Below are positions 16,717 to 24,468 of a stretch of 43,420 nt of DNA, piece by piece (the stretch's first letter is position 1; each line of letters opens with the position of its first letter). Where the stretch lies: NCBI GenBank assembly GCA_019634045.1, contig JAHQWA010000355.1, forward strand, positions 1-43,420. Direction: 5' to 3'. The position numbers were made by a program, and so were the translations under genes. The DNA is from Saprospiraceae bacterium. Lineage in GTDB: Bacteria > Bacteroidota > Bacteroidia > Chitinophagales > Saprospiraceae. The notes below the pieces were generated by a model, which searched no databases, had not been told where the DNA came from, and was given only the letters and a program-made list of their open reading frames with translations.

Positions 16717-19659
16717 ATGCAGGAAATCAACAAAAAAAAAGAACTAGGGCTACCCAAATCAATAGGTTTCTATTTACTTCTTTGTGGCTTCTTACTTATC
16801 TCTAAGCAGGCATGGAGTACGGATATCCAACTGGGAGATCCTTTTATACGAAACTACCCTACAGCCGTTTATGAAGCAGGGAGCCAGAATTGGGCAATTG
16901 CACAGCATCCCAATGGCTATATTTTCTTGGCCAACAATAATGGGCTACTGCAGTACGATGGAAATGACTGGAAATGCTTTCCCCTCGAAAAGAAAACCAT
17001 TGCACGCTCTCTTCTTATCCGTGGCGACTCCATATTTATTGGAGGACAAAATGAATTTGGATACTTCAAAGCCAATCAAGAGGGTTTGTTGCGGTATCAC
17101 TCGCTTCTGGACCGAATCTCACCCGATAGTCGAAATTTCGAAGATGTTTGGGACATCGTTAGGCTTGATGAAAGCATCTACTTCTATGCTTCTAATCGAT
17201 TGTATCAATTCCGGCATGACAGCATCTCCGTTCAATATGAAAATCCGGGAGTTCGATTTCTAGCAGCAGCCGGAGGCAGGCTTTTCCTGCAGAGTGATGA
17301 TGACCTAATGGTCAAGCAGGGGGAGTCTTATCGGCCTTTAGGTCTTCCAGAGGAAGTCAAGAAAGATATCGTCTTCACAAGTGCCATAGCTTTGGGAAAT
17401 GGCTCTATCCTGTTCAGTACCCTAAAAGATGGGTTGTATCTGCTGCAAAACGACCAACTTACCCCCTGGTCCCTGCCAGACTATGATGCTTTTCTAAAAA
17501 AGAACAGGATTTATTGCGCAATTAAGGACCATAATGGCGGAATCATTCTGGGAACAAGTGCTGCGGGCGTTTTGGTCCTTGACGCGGACTTCCAACTCAA
17601 AACCCATATCAATCGCAACAATGGACTGCAGAAGAATAATGTCCTGAGCTTATTGGCAGATCAGAATGGAAACCTATGGATCGGTTTGGATAATGGAATT
17701 GATTATGCTGAGATTAACGGAGCTTACACTCAAATCATTCCTGATCAGCCGCTAGAAGGAACGGCCTATACCTTTATTGAATTCAATGACTACTTCTATT
17801 TTGGCACATCTTCAGGCCTGTATGCCCTGGAAGCTAGCGCCAGTCCCCAACTTTTCAATCAAACCTCATTTACCTTAGTACCAGGAACAGAAGGTCAAGT
17901 ATGGGGATTAGCAGCCTTACAAGGGCGTCTACTCATGGGGCACCACGAAGGGGCCTTCGAAATAACCCGAAGCGGTACTCAACACAGCAGTAGAAAACTC
18001 TCAGCAGGGCCCGGCACCTGGAATTTCACTTTACTCCCTTCGGATCCACAGAAGATGATAGCTGGTACCTACGAGGGCCTCGAATTGTATGTTTTGAGTT
18101 CGCAAGGTTGGGAATGGCAGCGTAGACTCAAGGGCTTCAAGGAATCTAGTCGGTTCTTGGTGCCTGACGAGGCAGGAAATATCTGGATGGCTCACCCCTA
18201 TCGGGGCATATATAAACTCAAGTTCATGCCAGCTCAAGACCAGCTTGAGTTTCAGCTATATGGACAAAAGGATGGTTTAGCTAGTGATCATTTAAATCAT
18301 GTCTTCTCCGTTAATGAAGAAGTATTGTTCACTAGTGAAACAGGAGTGTTTAGGTACGATCAAGCGTCGAATTCTTTTGAAGATTACCAGGAAATACAAA
18401 AACTCTTACAGGAAGAACCCAACCTCCTGCGGATTTTTGAAGATCATTCTGGGAACATATGGTTTGTTGGTTCTAGTACGTCTGGTCGTCTTTCATTGAC
18501 GGATAAAGGAGTAGTTAAGCGTTTCGACAAGGAATTGTATCCTTCTTTAAATAGTCAACTAGTCCGGGGATTTGAGTTTATCTATCCTATAGACAGTCAC
18601 AGGATCATTGCTGGAGCAGAGAAGGGGTTCATCACCTTCGCTCCGAAACTCAATCAAGCCGCTGAGAAAGGTCTTCGTGTCTTATTTCAAAATATATATA
18701 GCATAGCAGACAGGGATAGCCTTATCCTAGCCGGACATTATGGTGGTGGGGATATCACAGCGAAACGAACTTTCAAACACTTCGAAAATGCCTTTCGTTT
18801 CTCCTTCACAGCTCCCATCTATAGTCAACATGATAAGGTGTGGTTTCAATGCCTATTAGAAGGTTCCGATGAAAGCTGGTCTAGCTGGAATACCAAAAGG
18901 AATAAAGAATATACCAACTTGAGCCCGGGAGTGTATAGCTTTAAGTTAAGGGCCAAAAATCAGATGGGCCTAGAGTCTGCTATCATCCACTACCAATTTA
19001 CTATTGATCCTCCCTGGTATGCCTCCAACCTAGCAAAAGTCATCTACGCACTCATTATTGTAGGTATCCTCTTAGGATTGATCCTCATCCCACGTAGCCG
19101 ATTTAAGAAGGAAACTGCCGACTTAGTCTCCGCCCAAAAAAAGAAGGAAGAAGAACATCAAAAGGTGGTTGAAGAGTCGGAAAAAGCAATCATCGCCTTG
19201 CAAAACAAGAACCTTGAAGAAGAAATTCGACATAAGAACCAAGAATTGGCCAGCACAACCATGCACTTGGTGCAGCGAAGTGAGATGATCCATAAGCTTA
19301 GAAATCAGTTAGAGAAACTACAAAAAGAGGTAAAAGATACACCAGCAAAAAAACAGGTAGACGGCCTAATTCGACTTTTAACCCAAGATGACGAACTGGC
19401 AAAAGAGTGGGATCAGTTTGCTCACCACTTTGATCAAGTTCATAGCGACTTCCTCAAGCGCCTCAAGAGCAAATTCCCCCAACTCACCTCTAATGATCAA
19501 AAACTTTGCGCCTATCTCAGAATGAATTTAGCTACCAAAGAGATTGCTCCGCTCATGAATATTTCCGTTCGGGGCGTTGAAGTAGGTCGGTATCGACTTA
19601 GAAAGAAGCTTGATCTAGATACCCAGGTAGACCTCAATGAATTCATGATGAACATTTAG
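16717..19659 (+). CDS. Membrane-spanning beta-propeller/LuxR-like HTH regulator without kinase
   Basis: The 980-residue protein starts with a signal anchor (about 16-34). It continues with a long sensor region of two-component-regulator propeller repeats (WAIAQHPNGYIFLANNNGLLQYDG, LLADQNGNLWIGLDNGIDY, IFEDHSGNIWFVG) and a Y_Y_Y domain at about 688-767 (SWSSWNTKRNKEYTNLSPGVYSFKLRAKN). A single membrane helix at about 770-792 (VIYALIIVGILLGLILIP), a coiled coil at about 795-890 and a C-terminal LuxR/GerE-like HTH at about 915-980 (LTSNDQKLCAYLRMNLATKEIAPLMNIS...) follow. Hybrid two-component regulators of polysaccharide loci share the sensor, but here no HisKA, HATPase or receiver is present, so DNA binding is joined directly to the sensor. 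Its divergent position implies control of the neighbouring glucan operon, with released glucan oligosaccharide as likely signal. Confidence 0.88.
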   Translation: MQEINKKKELGLPKSIGFYLLLCGFLLISKQAWSTDIQLGDPFIRNYPTAVYEAGSQNWAIAQHPNGYIFLANNNGLLQYDGNDWKCFPLEKKTIARSLLIRGDSIFIGGQNEFGYFKANQEGLLRYHSLLDRISPDSRNFEDVWDIVRLDESIYFYASNRLYQFRHDSISVQYENPGVRFLAAAGGRLFLQSDDDLMVKQGESYRPLGLPEEVKKDIVFTSAIALGNGSILFSTLKDGLYLLQNDQLTPWSLPDYDAFLKKNRIYCAIKDHNGGIILGTSAAGVLVLDADFQLKTHINRNNGLQKNNVLSLLADQNGNLWIGLDNGIDYAEINGAYTQIIPDQPLEGTAYTFIEFNDYFYFGTSSGLYALEASASPQLFNQTSFTLVPGTEGQVWGLAALQGRLLMGHHEGAFEITRSGTQHSSRKLSAGPGTWNFTLLPSDPQKMIAGTYEGLELYVLSSQGWEWQRRLKGFKESSRFLVPDEAGNIWMAHPYRGIYKLKFMPAQDQLEFQLYGQKDGLASDHLNHVFSVNEEVLFTSETGVFRYDQASNSFEDYQEIQKLLQEEPNLLRIFEDHSGNIWFVGSSTSGRLSLTDKGVVKRFDKELYPSLNSQLVRGFEFIYPIDSHRIIAGAEKGFITFAPKLNQAAEKGLRVLFQNIYSIADRDSLILAGHYGGGDITAKRTFKHFENAFRFSFTAPIYSQHDKVWFQCLLEGSDESWSSWNTKRNKEYTNLSPGVYSFKLRAKNQMGLESAIIHYQFTIDPPWYASNLAKVIYALIIVGILLGLILIPRSRFKKETADLVSAQKKKEEEHQKVVEESEKAIIALQNKNLEEEIRHKNQELASTTMHLVQRSEMIHKLRNQLEKLQKEVKDTPAKKQVDGLIRLLTQDDELAKEWDQFAHHFDQVHSDFLKRLKSKFPQLTSNDQKLCAYLRMNLATKEIAPLMNISVRGVEVGRYRLRKKLDLDTQVDLNEFMMNI

Positions 19660-19782
19660 AAAAGTGTACTATTTTCTTGCAATTACTCAGCTACTCACTA
19701 ATAGTTGATAAAATAGTATCGACATCTAATAAGATTCACACAATTGCAGCCTATTTTTTGGTCTATCATTGCAGAAAAAAAG

Positions 19783-20694
19783 ATGATAGTAGACTGGAAT
19801 GGGGTTTACCCCGCACTGACCACCAAGTTTGGCCAAGACGGTAGCTTGGACCTTGATGGCTTCGAATTAAATTTGAAGGCTCAAATAGAAGCCGGCATTG
19901 ATGGTGTGATCCTCGGAGGATCACTAGGAGAAGCCAGTACATTGCTGTTGAGTGAAAAAATGTTACTGCTGGAGCGCGCTAAGCAAATTAGCTCCAAACT
20001 GCCCATCATCATCAACATTGCCGAGAGTTCTCAGAAAGAGGCCATCAAGGTTGCCCAAACCGCGCAAGAACATGGAGCAGATGGATTAATGGCCTTGCCT
20101 CCTATGATGTACAAATCAACGGACAGAGAAACTGCTAGTTGGTTTACAAGCATTGCCAAATCTACTGACCTGCCGATCATGATCTACAATAATCCCGTGG
20201 ATTACAAAATTGAGGTCACGCTGGCGATCATGGAGGAATTGTTAAAACTCCCGAATGTGAAGGCCATCAAGGAAAGTACGAGGGACGTTTCGAATGTAAG
20301 CCGACTGAAGTCTACCTTTGGAGACAGTTTGAAGATTAGTTGCGGGGTAGATACGTTGGCCTTAGAATCCTTGCTCATGGGGGCAGATGGCTGGGTAGCC
20401 GGCCTTGTATGTGCTTTCCCCAAAGAAACAGTAGCCATCTATCGTTTAGCTTTGGCCGGTAGAATTGCGGAGGCAGTGGCCATTCATCGTTGGTTTCTAC
20501 CAATCCTAGAACTAGATATCAATCCCCAGCTGGTACAAAATATTAAATTAGCCGAAGTGATCACCGGAATTGGGACAGAACATGTCCGTCCCCCACGTCT
20601 TCCTTTGGTTGGAGAAGAAAGAGAACGAGTACTCAAGATTTTGCATGATGGGATGGCTACAAGGCCTACCCTACCCGATTATCTAAATCTCTAG
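19783..20694 (+). CDS. DapA-family lyase, probable 1-pyrroline-4-hydroxy-2-carboxylate deaminase
   Basis: The frame is open from 19744, but ATG at 19783 gives MIVDWNGVYPALTTKF, the standard N-terminus of DapA-like lyases, and a 303-residue enzyme. GGSLGE (45-50) replaces the GTTGE phosphate/pyruvate loop. Tyr135 in IMIYNNPV and the Schiff-base Lys163 in VKAIKEST are in place. The family includes dihydrodipicolinate synthase, N-acetylneuraminate lyase and the deaminase of 4-hydroxyproline breakdown. The next two genes encode an epimerase and an FAD dehydrogenase of that route, which makes the deaminase, forming 2-oxoglutarate semialdehyde, the best call. Intergenic gaps are 17 and 14 bases, so this is an operon. 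Confidence 0.85.
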   Translation: MIVDWNGVYPALTTKFGQDGSLDLDGFELNLKAQIEAGIDGVILGGSLGEASTLLLSEKMLLLERAKQISSKLPIIINIAESSQKEAIKVAQTAQEHGADGLMALPPMMYKSTDRETASWFTSIAKSTDLPIMIYNNPVDYKIEVTLAIMEELLKLPNVKAIKESTRDVSNVSRLKSTFGDSLKISCGVDTLALESLLMGADGWVAGLVCAFPKETVAIYRLALAGRIAEAVAIHRWFLPILELDINPQLVQNIKLAEVITGIGTEHVRPPRLPLVGEERERVLKILHDGMATRPTLPDYLNL

Positions 20695-20711
20695 GTCTGT
20701 AAATTGCCGTT

Positions 20712-21713
20712 ATGAGGAAAACATTCTTCTGCATTGATGCCCATACCTGCGGAAATCCCGTGAGACTAGTTGCTGGTGGTGGCCCCGTACTTAAGGGAGC
20801 AGGTATGGGGGAAAAACGATTGGATTTCTTAGCCCATCATGATTGGATCAGAACGGGGCTTATGTTTGAACCTCGAGGTCACGATATGATGTCTGGAAGT
20901 ATTCTCTACGAACCTTCGGACGCTGCGAATGATGTTGCTATTCTCTTTATCGAAACTAGTGGTTGTCTCCCCATGTGTGGCCATGGGACAATTGGAACGG
21001 TTACGATTGCACTAGAAGAAGGCCTAATAAGTGCAAAAGTTCCGGGCAAGCTACGACTGGAAACCCCGGCCGGCTTGGTGCTGGTAGAATATAAGCAAGA
21101 GGGGAAGAAGGTGAAATCTGTGAAGCTTACCAATGTACCTTCCTTTTTATACAAAGAACAACTGCAAGTAGACTGCCCTGAATTGGGGTCAATAAAGGTG
21201 GACGTAGCCTATGGTGGGAATTTTTATGCCATCGTTGATCCGCAGGAGAACTACCAAGGAATCGATGCCTATGGCCCCGGAAAACTGATCCAATGGAGCC
21301 CCATTATTCGAAAACGCTTAAATGAAAACTATTCTTTTGTTCATCCATTAGATGACAAGATCAGTGGACTAAGCCATCTCCTGTGGACAGGAGATCCAAA
21401 GTCTCCGGCCGCAGATGCCAGAAATGCCGTTTTTTACGGAGATAAAGCCATCGATCGCTCTCCTTGCGGGACAGGGACCTCCGCTCGGATGGCACAGTGG
21501 CACGCAAAAGGTAAATTGCAGAAGGGCCAATCTTTTACGCATGAAAGTATTATTGGCAGTCAATTTGTTGGGTGCATAGAAGAAGAGGTGGAATGTGGTC
21601 CTTTCTCGGCCATTACACCTAGTATTGAAGGCTGGGCCAGAATTACAGGGTATAATCAAATTATTATAGATGACGAAGATGATCCCTATGCACACGGATT
21701 TCAGGTGATTTAA
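20712..21713 (+). CDS. 4-hydroxyproline 2-epimerase (proline racemase family)
   Basis: The enzyme has 333 residues, a normal length. It carries both catalytic cysteines of the family: Cys89 in LPMCGHGTIG and Cys252 in DRSPCGTGTSARMA. Keeping both separates it from trans-3-hydroxyproline dehydratases, in which the second site is Thr. The N-terminus (FFCIDAHTCGNPVRLVAGGGP) also fits epimerases. The reaction converts trans-4-hydroxy-L-proline to cis-4-hydroxy-D-proline by two-base proton exchange at C2, with no cofactor, in the cytosol. The downstream FAD dehydrogenase and upstream deaminase support hydroxyproline rather than proline as substrate. Host-derived or algal hydroxyproline-rich glycoproteins would be natural sources. 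Confidence 0.9.
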   Translation: MRKTFFCIDAHTCGNPVRLVAGGGPVLKGAGMGEKRLDFLAHHDWIRTGLMFEPRGHDMMSGSILYEPSDAANDVAILFIETSGCLPMCGHGTIGTVTIALEEGLISAKVPGKLRLETPAGLVLVEYKQEGKKVKSVKLTNVPSFLYKEQLQVDCPELGSIKVDVAYGGNFYAIVDPQENYQGIDAYGPGKLIQWSPIIRKRLNENYSFVHPLDDKISGLSHLLWTGDPKSPAADARNAVFYGDKAIDRSPCGTGTSARMAQWHAKGKLQKGQSFTHESIIGSQFVGCIEEEVECGPFSAITPSIEGWARITGYNQIIIDDEDDPYAHGFQVI

Positions 21714-21727
21714 TAGCGTGATAGTAT

Positions 21728-22975
21728 ATGAAAGTACATGTAATCGGAGGAGGGGTAATAGGTCTTTGTAGTGCCTACTACTTACAAAAGGCGGGGCATG
21801 AAGTCACTATTCTCGATAAGGGTGATTTTGGTGCAGGATGTTCCTTTGGCAATGCGGGAATGATTGTTCCTAGTCACTTTGTCCCCTTGGCTAGTCCAGG
21901 CGTGATTTCGAAGGGCTTACGCTGGATGTTCAGCGCTAGTAGTCCTTTTTACATTAGACCTCGTCTAGATCTTCAATTAGCCCAGTGGCTCTGGCATTTT
22001 TATCGGGCTTGTACCCCGGAGAAGGTAAGAGCTGCCATGCCAATCATCAGGGACTTGAACCAAGGCAGTCGTTTGCTCTACCAAGACTTGAGTTCCGAAT
22101 TAGCCGTGCCCTTCGATTTGGAAAACAAAGGTCTAATCATGCTATTTCGTTCCGCCAAAGGAGAGAAGGAAGAAATATCAGGTGCAGAAATGGCTAATGA
22201 TTTAGGTGTGCAAGCCGAAGTTTTATCCACCAATGACCTAGCTAGCCTGGAAGGAGGGACTCGATTGCAGGCGCGTGGAGGGGTTTTATACCCAGGTGAT
22301 TCTCATCTATCTCCACATCTTTTCATGAAGGCTATTGTAGACTATTTAAAAGTGGCGGGTGTAAAATTTCTACCAAACACCATTCTCGCTGGCTGGGATA
22401 CTCAAAAGAGCAAGGTCACCCATATTCGAACGCAGTCAGGGAATCGATTGCCAGTAGATCAAGTGGTACTGGCCGCCGGTTCCTGGTCACAGAAAATACT
22501 AAGGCCGCTAAAGATCAACATGCCCATCCAAGACGGTAAAGGGTATTCGGTCACCTTAACAGCGCCCAACGAACGCCCAACGATTCCCAGCATTCTTAGT
22601 GAGGATAAAGTGGCGATCACACCGATGGGCAAAGACCTCCGTTTCGGTGGAACACTGGAACTAGGCGGGATGAATGGATCTGTTAATCCGAAACGGGTAC
22701 AAGGCATTATGTCATCGCTTCCCCGATATTATCCCAATATTAATCTCCCCAAGCAGCAGGACGTTGATATTTGGGTAGGGTTTAGACCTTGCTCACCCGA
22801 TGGCTTGCCCTACATTGGTCGATCAAGCCAAGTACCTAATTTAGTGCTGGCCGGTGGGCATGCGATGATGGGGATGAGTCTTGGTCCAATCACTGGAAAG
22901 TTAATCGCTGAGGTGGTTGATAAACAACAGCCCAGTGTCGATCTCAGCCTACTACAGCCCGAGCGATATGGATGA
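21728..22975 (+). CDS. FAD-dependent D-hydroxyproline dehydrogenase (DadA-like)
   Basis: This 415-residue flavoprotein starts with a dinucleotide-binding fold (VIGGGVIGLCSAYYLQKAGHEVTILDKG). It has the DAO/DadA layout, including FGNAGMIVPSHFVPLASPG, a substrate-domain part with KGYSVTLTAP, and the closing VWVGFRPCSPDGLPYIGRS and LAGGHAMMGMSLGPITGKLIAE. In this context it should oxidise cis-4-hydroxy-D-proline to 1-pyrroline-4-hydroxy-2-carboxylate, the substrate of the DapA-like deaminase. D-amino acid dehydrogenase of broader specificity is the alternative. It lies 14 bases after the epimerase gene and 18 bases before the UPF0126 gene. Electron acceptors would be quinones or a soluble oxidant; nothing in the sequence decides this. 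Confidence 0.88.
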   Translation: MKVHVIGGGVIGLCSAYYLQKAGHEVTILDKGDFGAGCSFGNAGMIVPSHFVPLASPGVISKGLRWMFSASSPFYIRPRLDLQLAQWLWHFYRACTPEKVRAAMPIIRDLNQGSRLLYQDLSSELAVPFDLENKGLIMLFRSAKGEKEEISGAEMANDLGVQAEVLSTNDLASLEGGTRLQARGGVLYPGDSHLSPHLFMKAIVDYLKVAGVKFLPNTILAGWDTQKSKVTHIRTQSGNRLPVDQVVLAAGSWSQKILRPLKINMPIQDGKGYSVTLTAPNERPTIPSILSEDKVAITPMGKDLRFGGTLELGGMNGSVNPKRVQGIMSSLPRYYPNINLPKQQDVDIWVGFRPCSPDGLPYIGRSSQVPNLVLAGGHAMMGMSLGPITGKLIAEVVDKQQPSVDLSLLQPERYG

Positions 22976-22993
22976 TCTTCCAATCTAATTCCA

Positions 22994-23596
22994 ATGGACA
23001 TCATTTACTTTTTTGACCTTGCCGGTACCTTTGTCTTTGCTATTAGTGGTGCTTTGACAGCCATTCAAAGAAAATTAGACATTTTTGGTTCTTGCGTGAT
23101 TGCACTGGTAACCGCGCTGGGCGGCGGCACCTTGCGTGATATACTAATTGGTCGGCAGCCAGTGGGTTGGCTTTTAGATAACAATTACCTACTCATTATC
23201 GCAGCCGGCATTGCAGTTAGTTACATTTTTGGACAACGGGTTCAAAAACTACGCAAGACCTTATTCCTTTTTGACACCATAGGTATTGGACTCTATACGA
23301 TATTAGGACTAGAAAGAACACTAGGTTTGGGGCTATCGATGCCGATTGCTGTGATTATGGGTACTGTTTCGGCAGTTTTCGGGGGTGTGATAAGAGATGT
23401 TTTATGTAATGAAGTGCCGCTGATCTTCAGAAAAGAGATTTATGCCACGGCTTGTATTGCTGGAGGAATATTATTCTTGATCCTAACGGCCCTTCACATG
23501 GAGAGGGATTGGGCAATGCTTGCTACGGTTTTCTTTATCATCGTTTTAAGGACCTTGGCGGTAAAGTATAAGTGGCACTTGCCTAGCACTCATTAG
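22994..23596 (+). CDS. UPF0126/TRIC-family membrane protein (YicG/YadS-like)
   Basis: The 200-residue protein has about seven hydrophobic helices and two internally repeated halves with the conserved motifs ALGGGTLRDIL and VFGGVIRDVL. Both are the GGG.xRD-type signatures of UPF0126/TRIC proteins. Family members form trimeric channels; E. coli YadS and YicG have been linked to glycine uptake. Following the hydroxyproline genes by 18 bases, it may admit a small amino acid, perhaps hydroxyproline itself, but that is inference. It ends eight bases before the convergent AraC gene. Length and motifs are complete. Confidence 0.85.
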   Translation: MDIIYFFDLAGTFVFAISGALTAIQRKLDIFGSCVIALVTALGGGTLRDILIGRQPVGWLLDNNYLLIIAAGIAVSYIFGQRVQKLRKTLFLFDTIGIGLYTILGLERTLGLGLSMPIAVIMGTVSAVFGGVIRDVLCNEVPLIFRKEIYATACIAGGILFLILTALHMERDWAMLATVFFIIVLRTLAVKYKWHLPSTH

Positions 23597-23604
23597 GCCC
23601 CAAC

Positions 23605-24468
23605 TTATTGGTAATGTTGTTGAAATGAACTGGGGACCATTCCTTTTAGTCGCTTAAACTGTCGATTGAAGTTGGAAAGATTATTAAAGCCCACCTTGTA
23701 GGCAATTTGGCCAATCGAGTGCTGTTGCTCCATCAGTAACTGACAAGCAGCATTAATTCTCACCTCGTTCACATAAGCAATAAAAGTCTTCCTGGTGTGC
23801 AATTTAAAGAACCGACAAAAGGCTGGTATACTTAAGTTGCTAGCCTGCGCTGCTTCTTCCACGGTAATCTTCTGTTCGTAATGTTGAAAGATGAATTGCA
23901 AGACTTGATCCAGGCGTTTACCAGCTGCCTCAGCCTGGGATCGATCATAGGCCAAGCTGGAGATGGTCTGGGCGTCCTGAGATTCGCATAAGCATTTCAG
24001 CAAGGAAAGAAAATCTTGTAGGAGTGCTATCCCCTCTTGGTTTTTCATCCGCTCAAAAAAAGGCTTCAATTCTAATTCCAGGCTCCCTGCCTGAAAGCAA
24101 AGTCCTTTATTGGCTTGGCGCAGCAATTGGTTGGCAACCCTTAGTTCTGGAATCTCAAAAAAACCTTCTCCTAAGCTTTTTCGATCAAAGAAGATCGAAA
24201 TCGCTTCAGCTTGTTCTTCCGCTAATTCATAGAATTTATTGTCATTCCGAAAAAGGTGTGGGAGATTGGAACCAATAAAACAAAGATCCCCTACCCCAAA
24301 ACGGCACATGCTATCCCCAGCATATAAGGTGCCCTCACTGTTAACAATGAGTGTAATTTGCCATTCCGGGTGATAGTGTAGCCGATCATAGAAATACGGT
24401 AGTATATCATGTTGTACACCAATCGACTTATCGGTCGTCTTTGAAATATTAAAGGGTAGCGGTTTCAT
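23605..24468 (-). CDS. AraC-family transcriptional regulator
   Basis: The 287-residue protein has an N-terminal cupin-like sensing domain (DILPYFYDRLHYHPEWQITLIVNSEGTL, GDLCFIGSNLPHLF) and a C-terminal double HTH at about 188-283 (EEAAQASNLSIPAFCRFFKLHTRKTF, IGQIAYKVGFNNLSNFNRQFKRLKG). The histidine-rich cupin resembles AraC regulators that sense small metabolites. It starts 20 bases inside the 3' end of the histidine kinase gene, so the two are co-transcribed. It faces the hydroxyproline operon tail to tail and may control that operon. A purely kinase-linked role is less likely, because no receiver domain is present. Confidence 0.88.
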   Translation of the reverse strand: MKPLPFNISKTTDKSIGVQHDILPYFYDRLHYHPEWQITLIVNSEGTLYAGDSMCRFGVGDLCFIGSNLPHLFRNDNKFYELAEEQAEAISIFFDRKSLGEGFFEIPELRVANQLLRQANKGLCFQAGSLELELKPFFERMKNQEGIALLQDFLSLLKCLCESQDAQTISSLAYDRSQAEAAGKRLDQVLQFIFQHYEQKITVEEAAQASNLSIPAFCRFFKLHTRKTFIAYVNEVRINAACQLLMEQQHSIGQIAYKVGFNNLSNFNRQFKRLKGMVPSSFQQHYQ

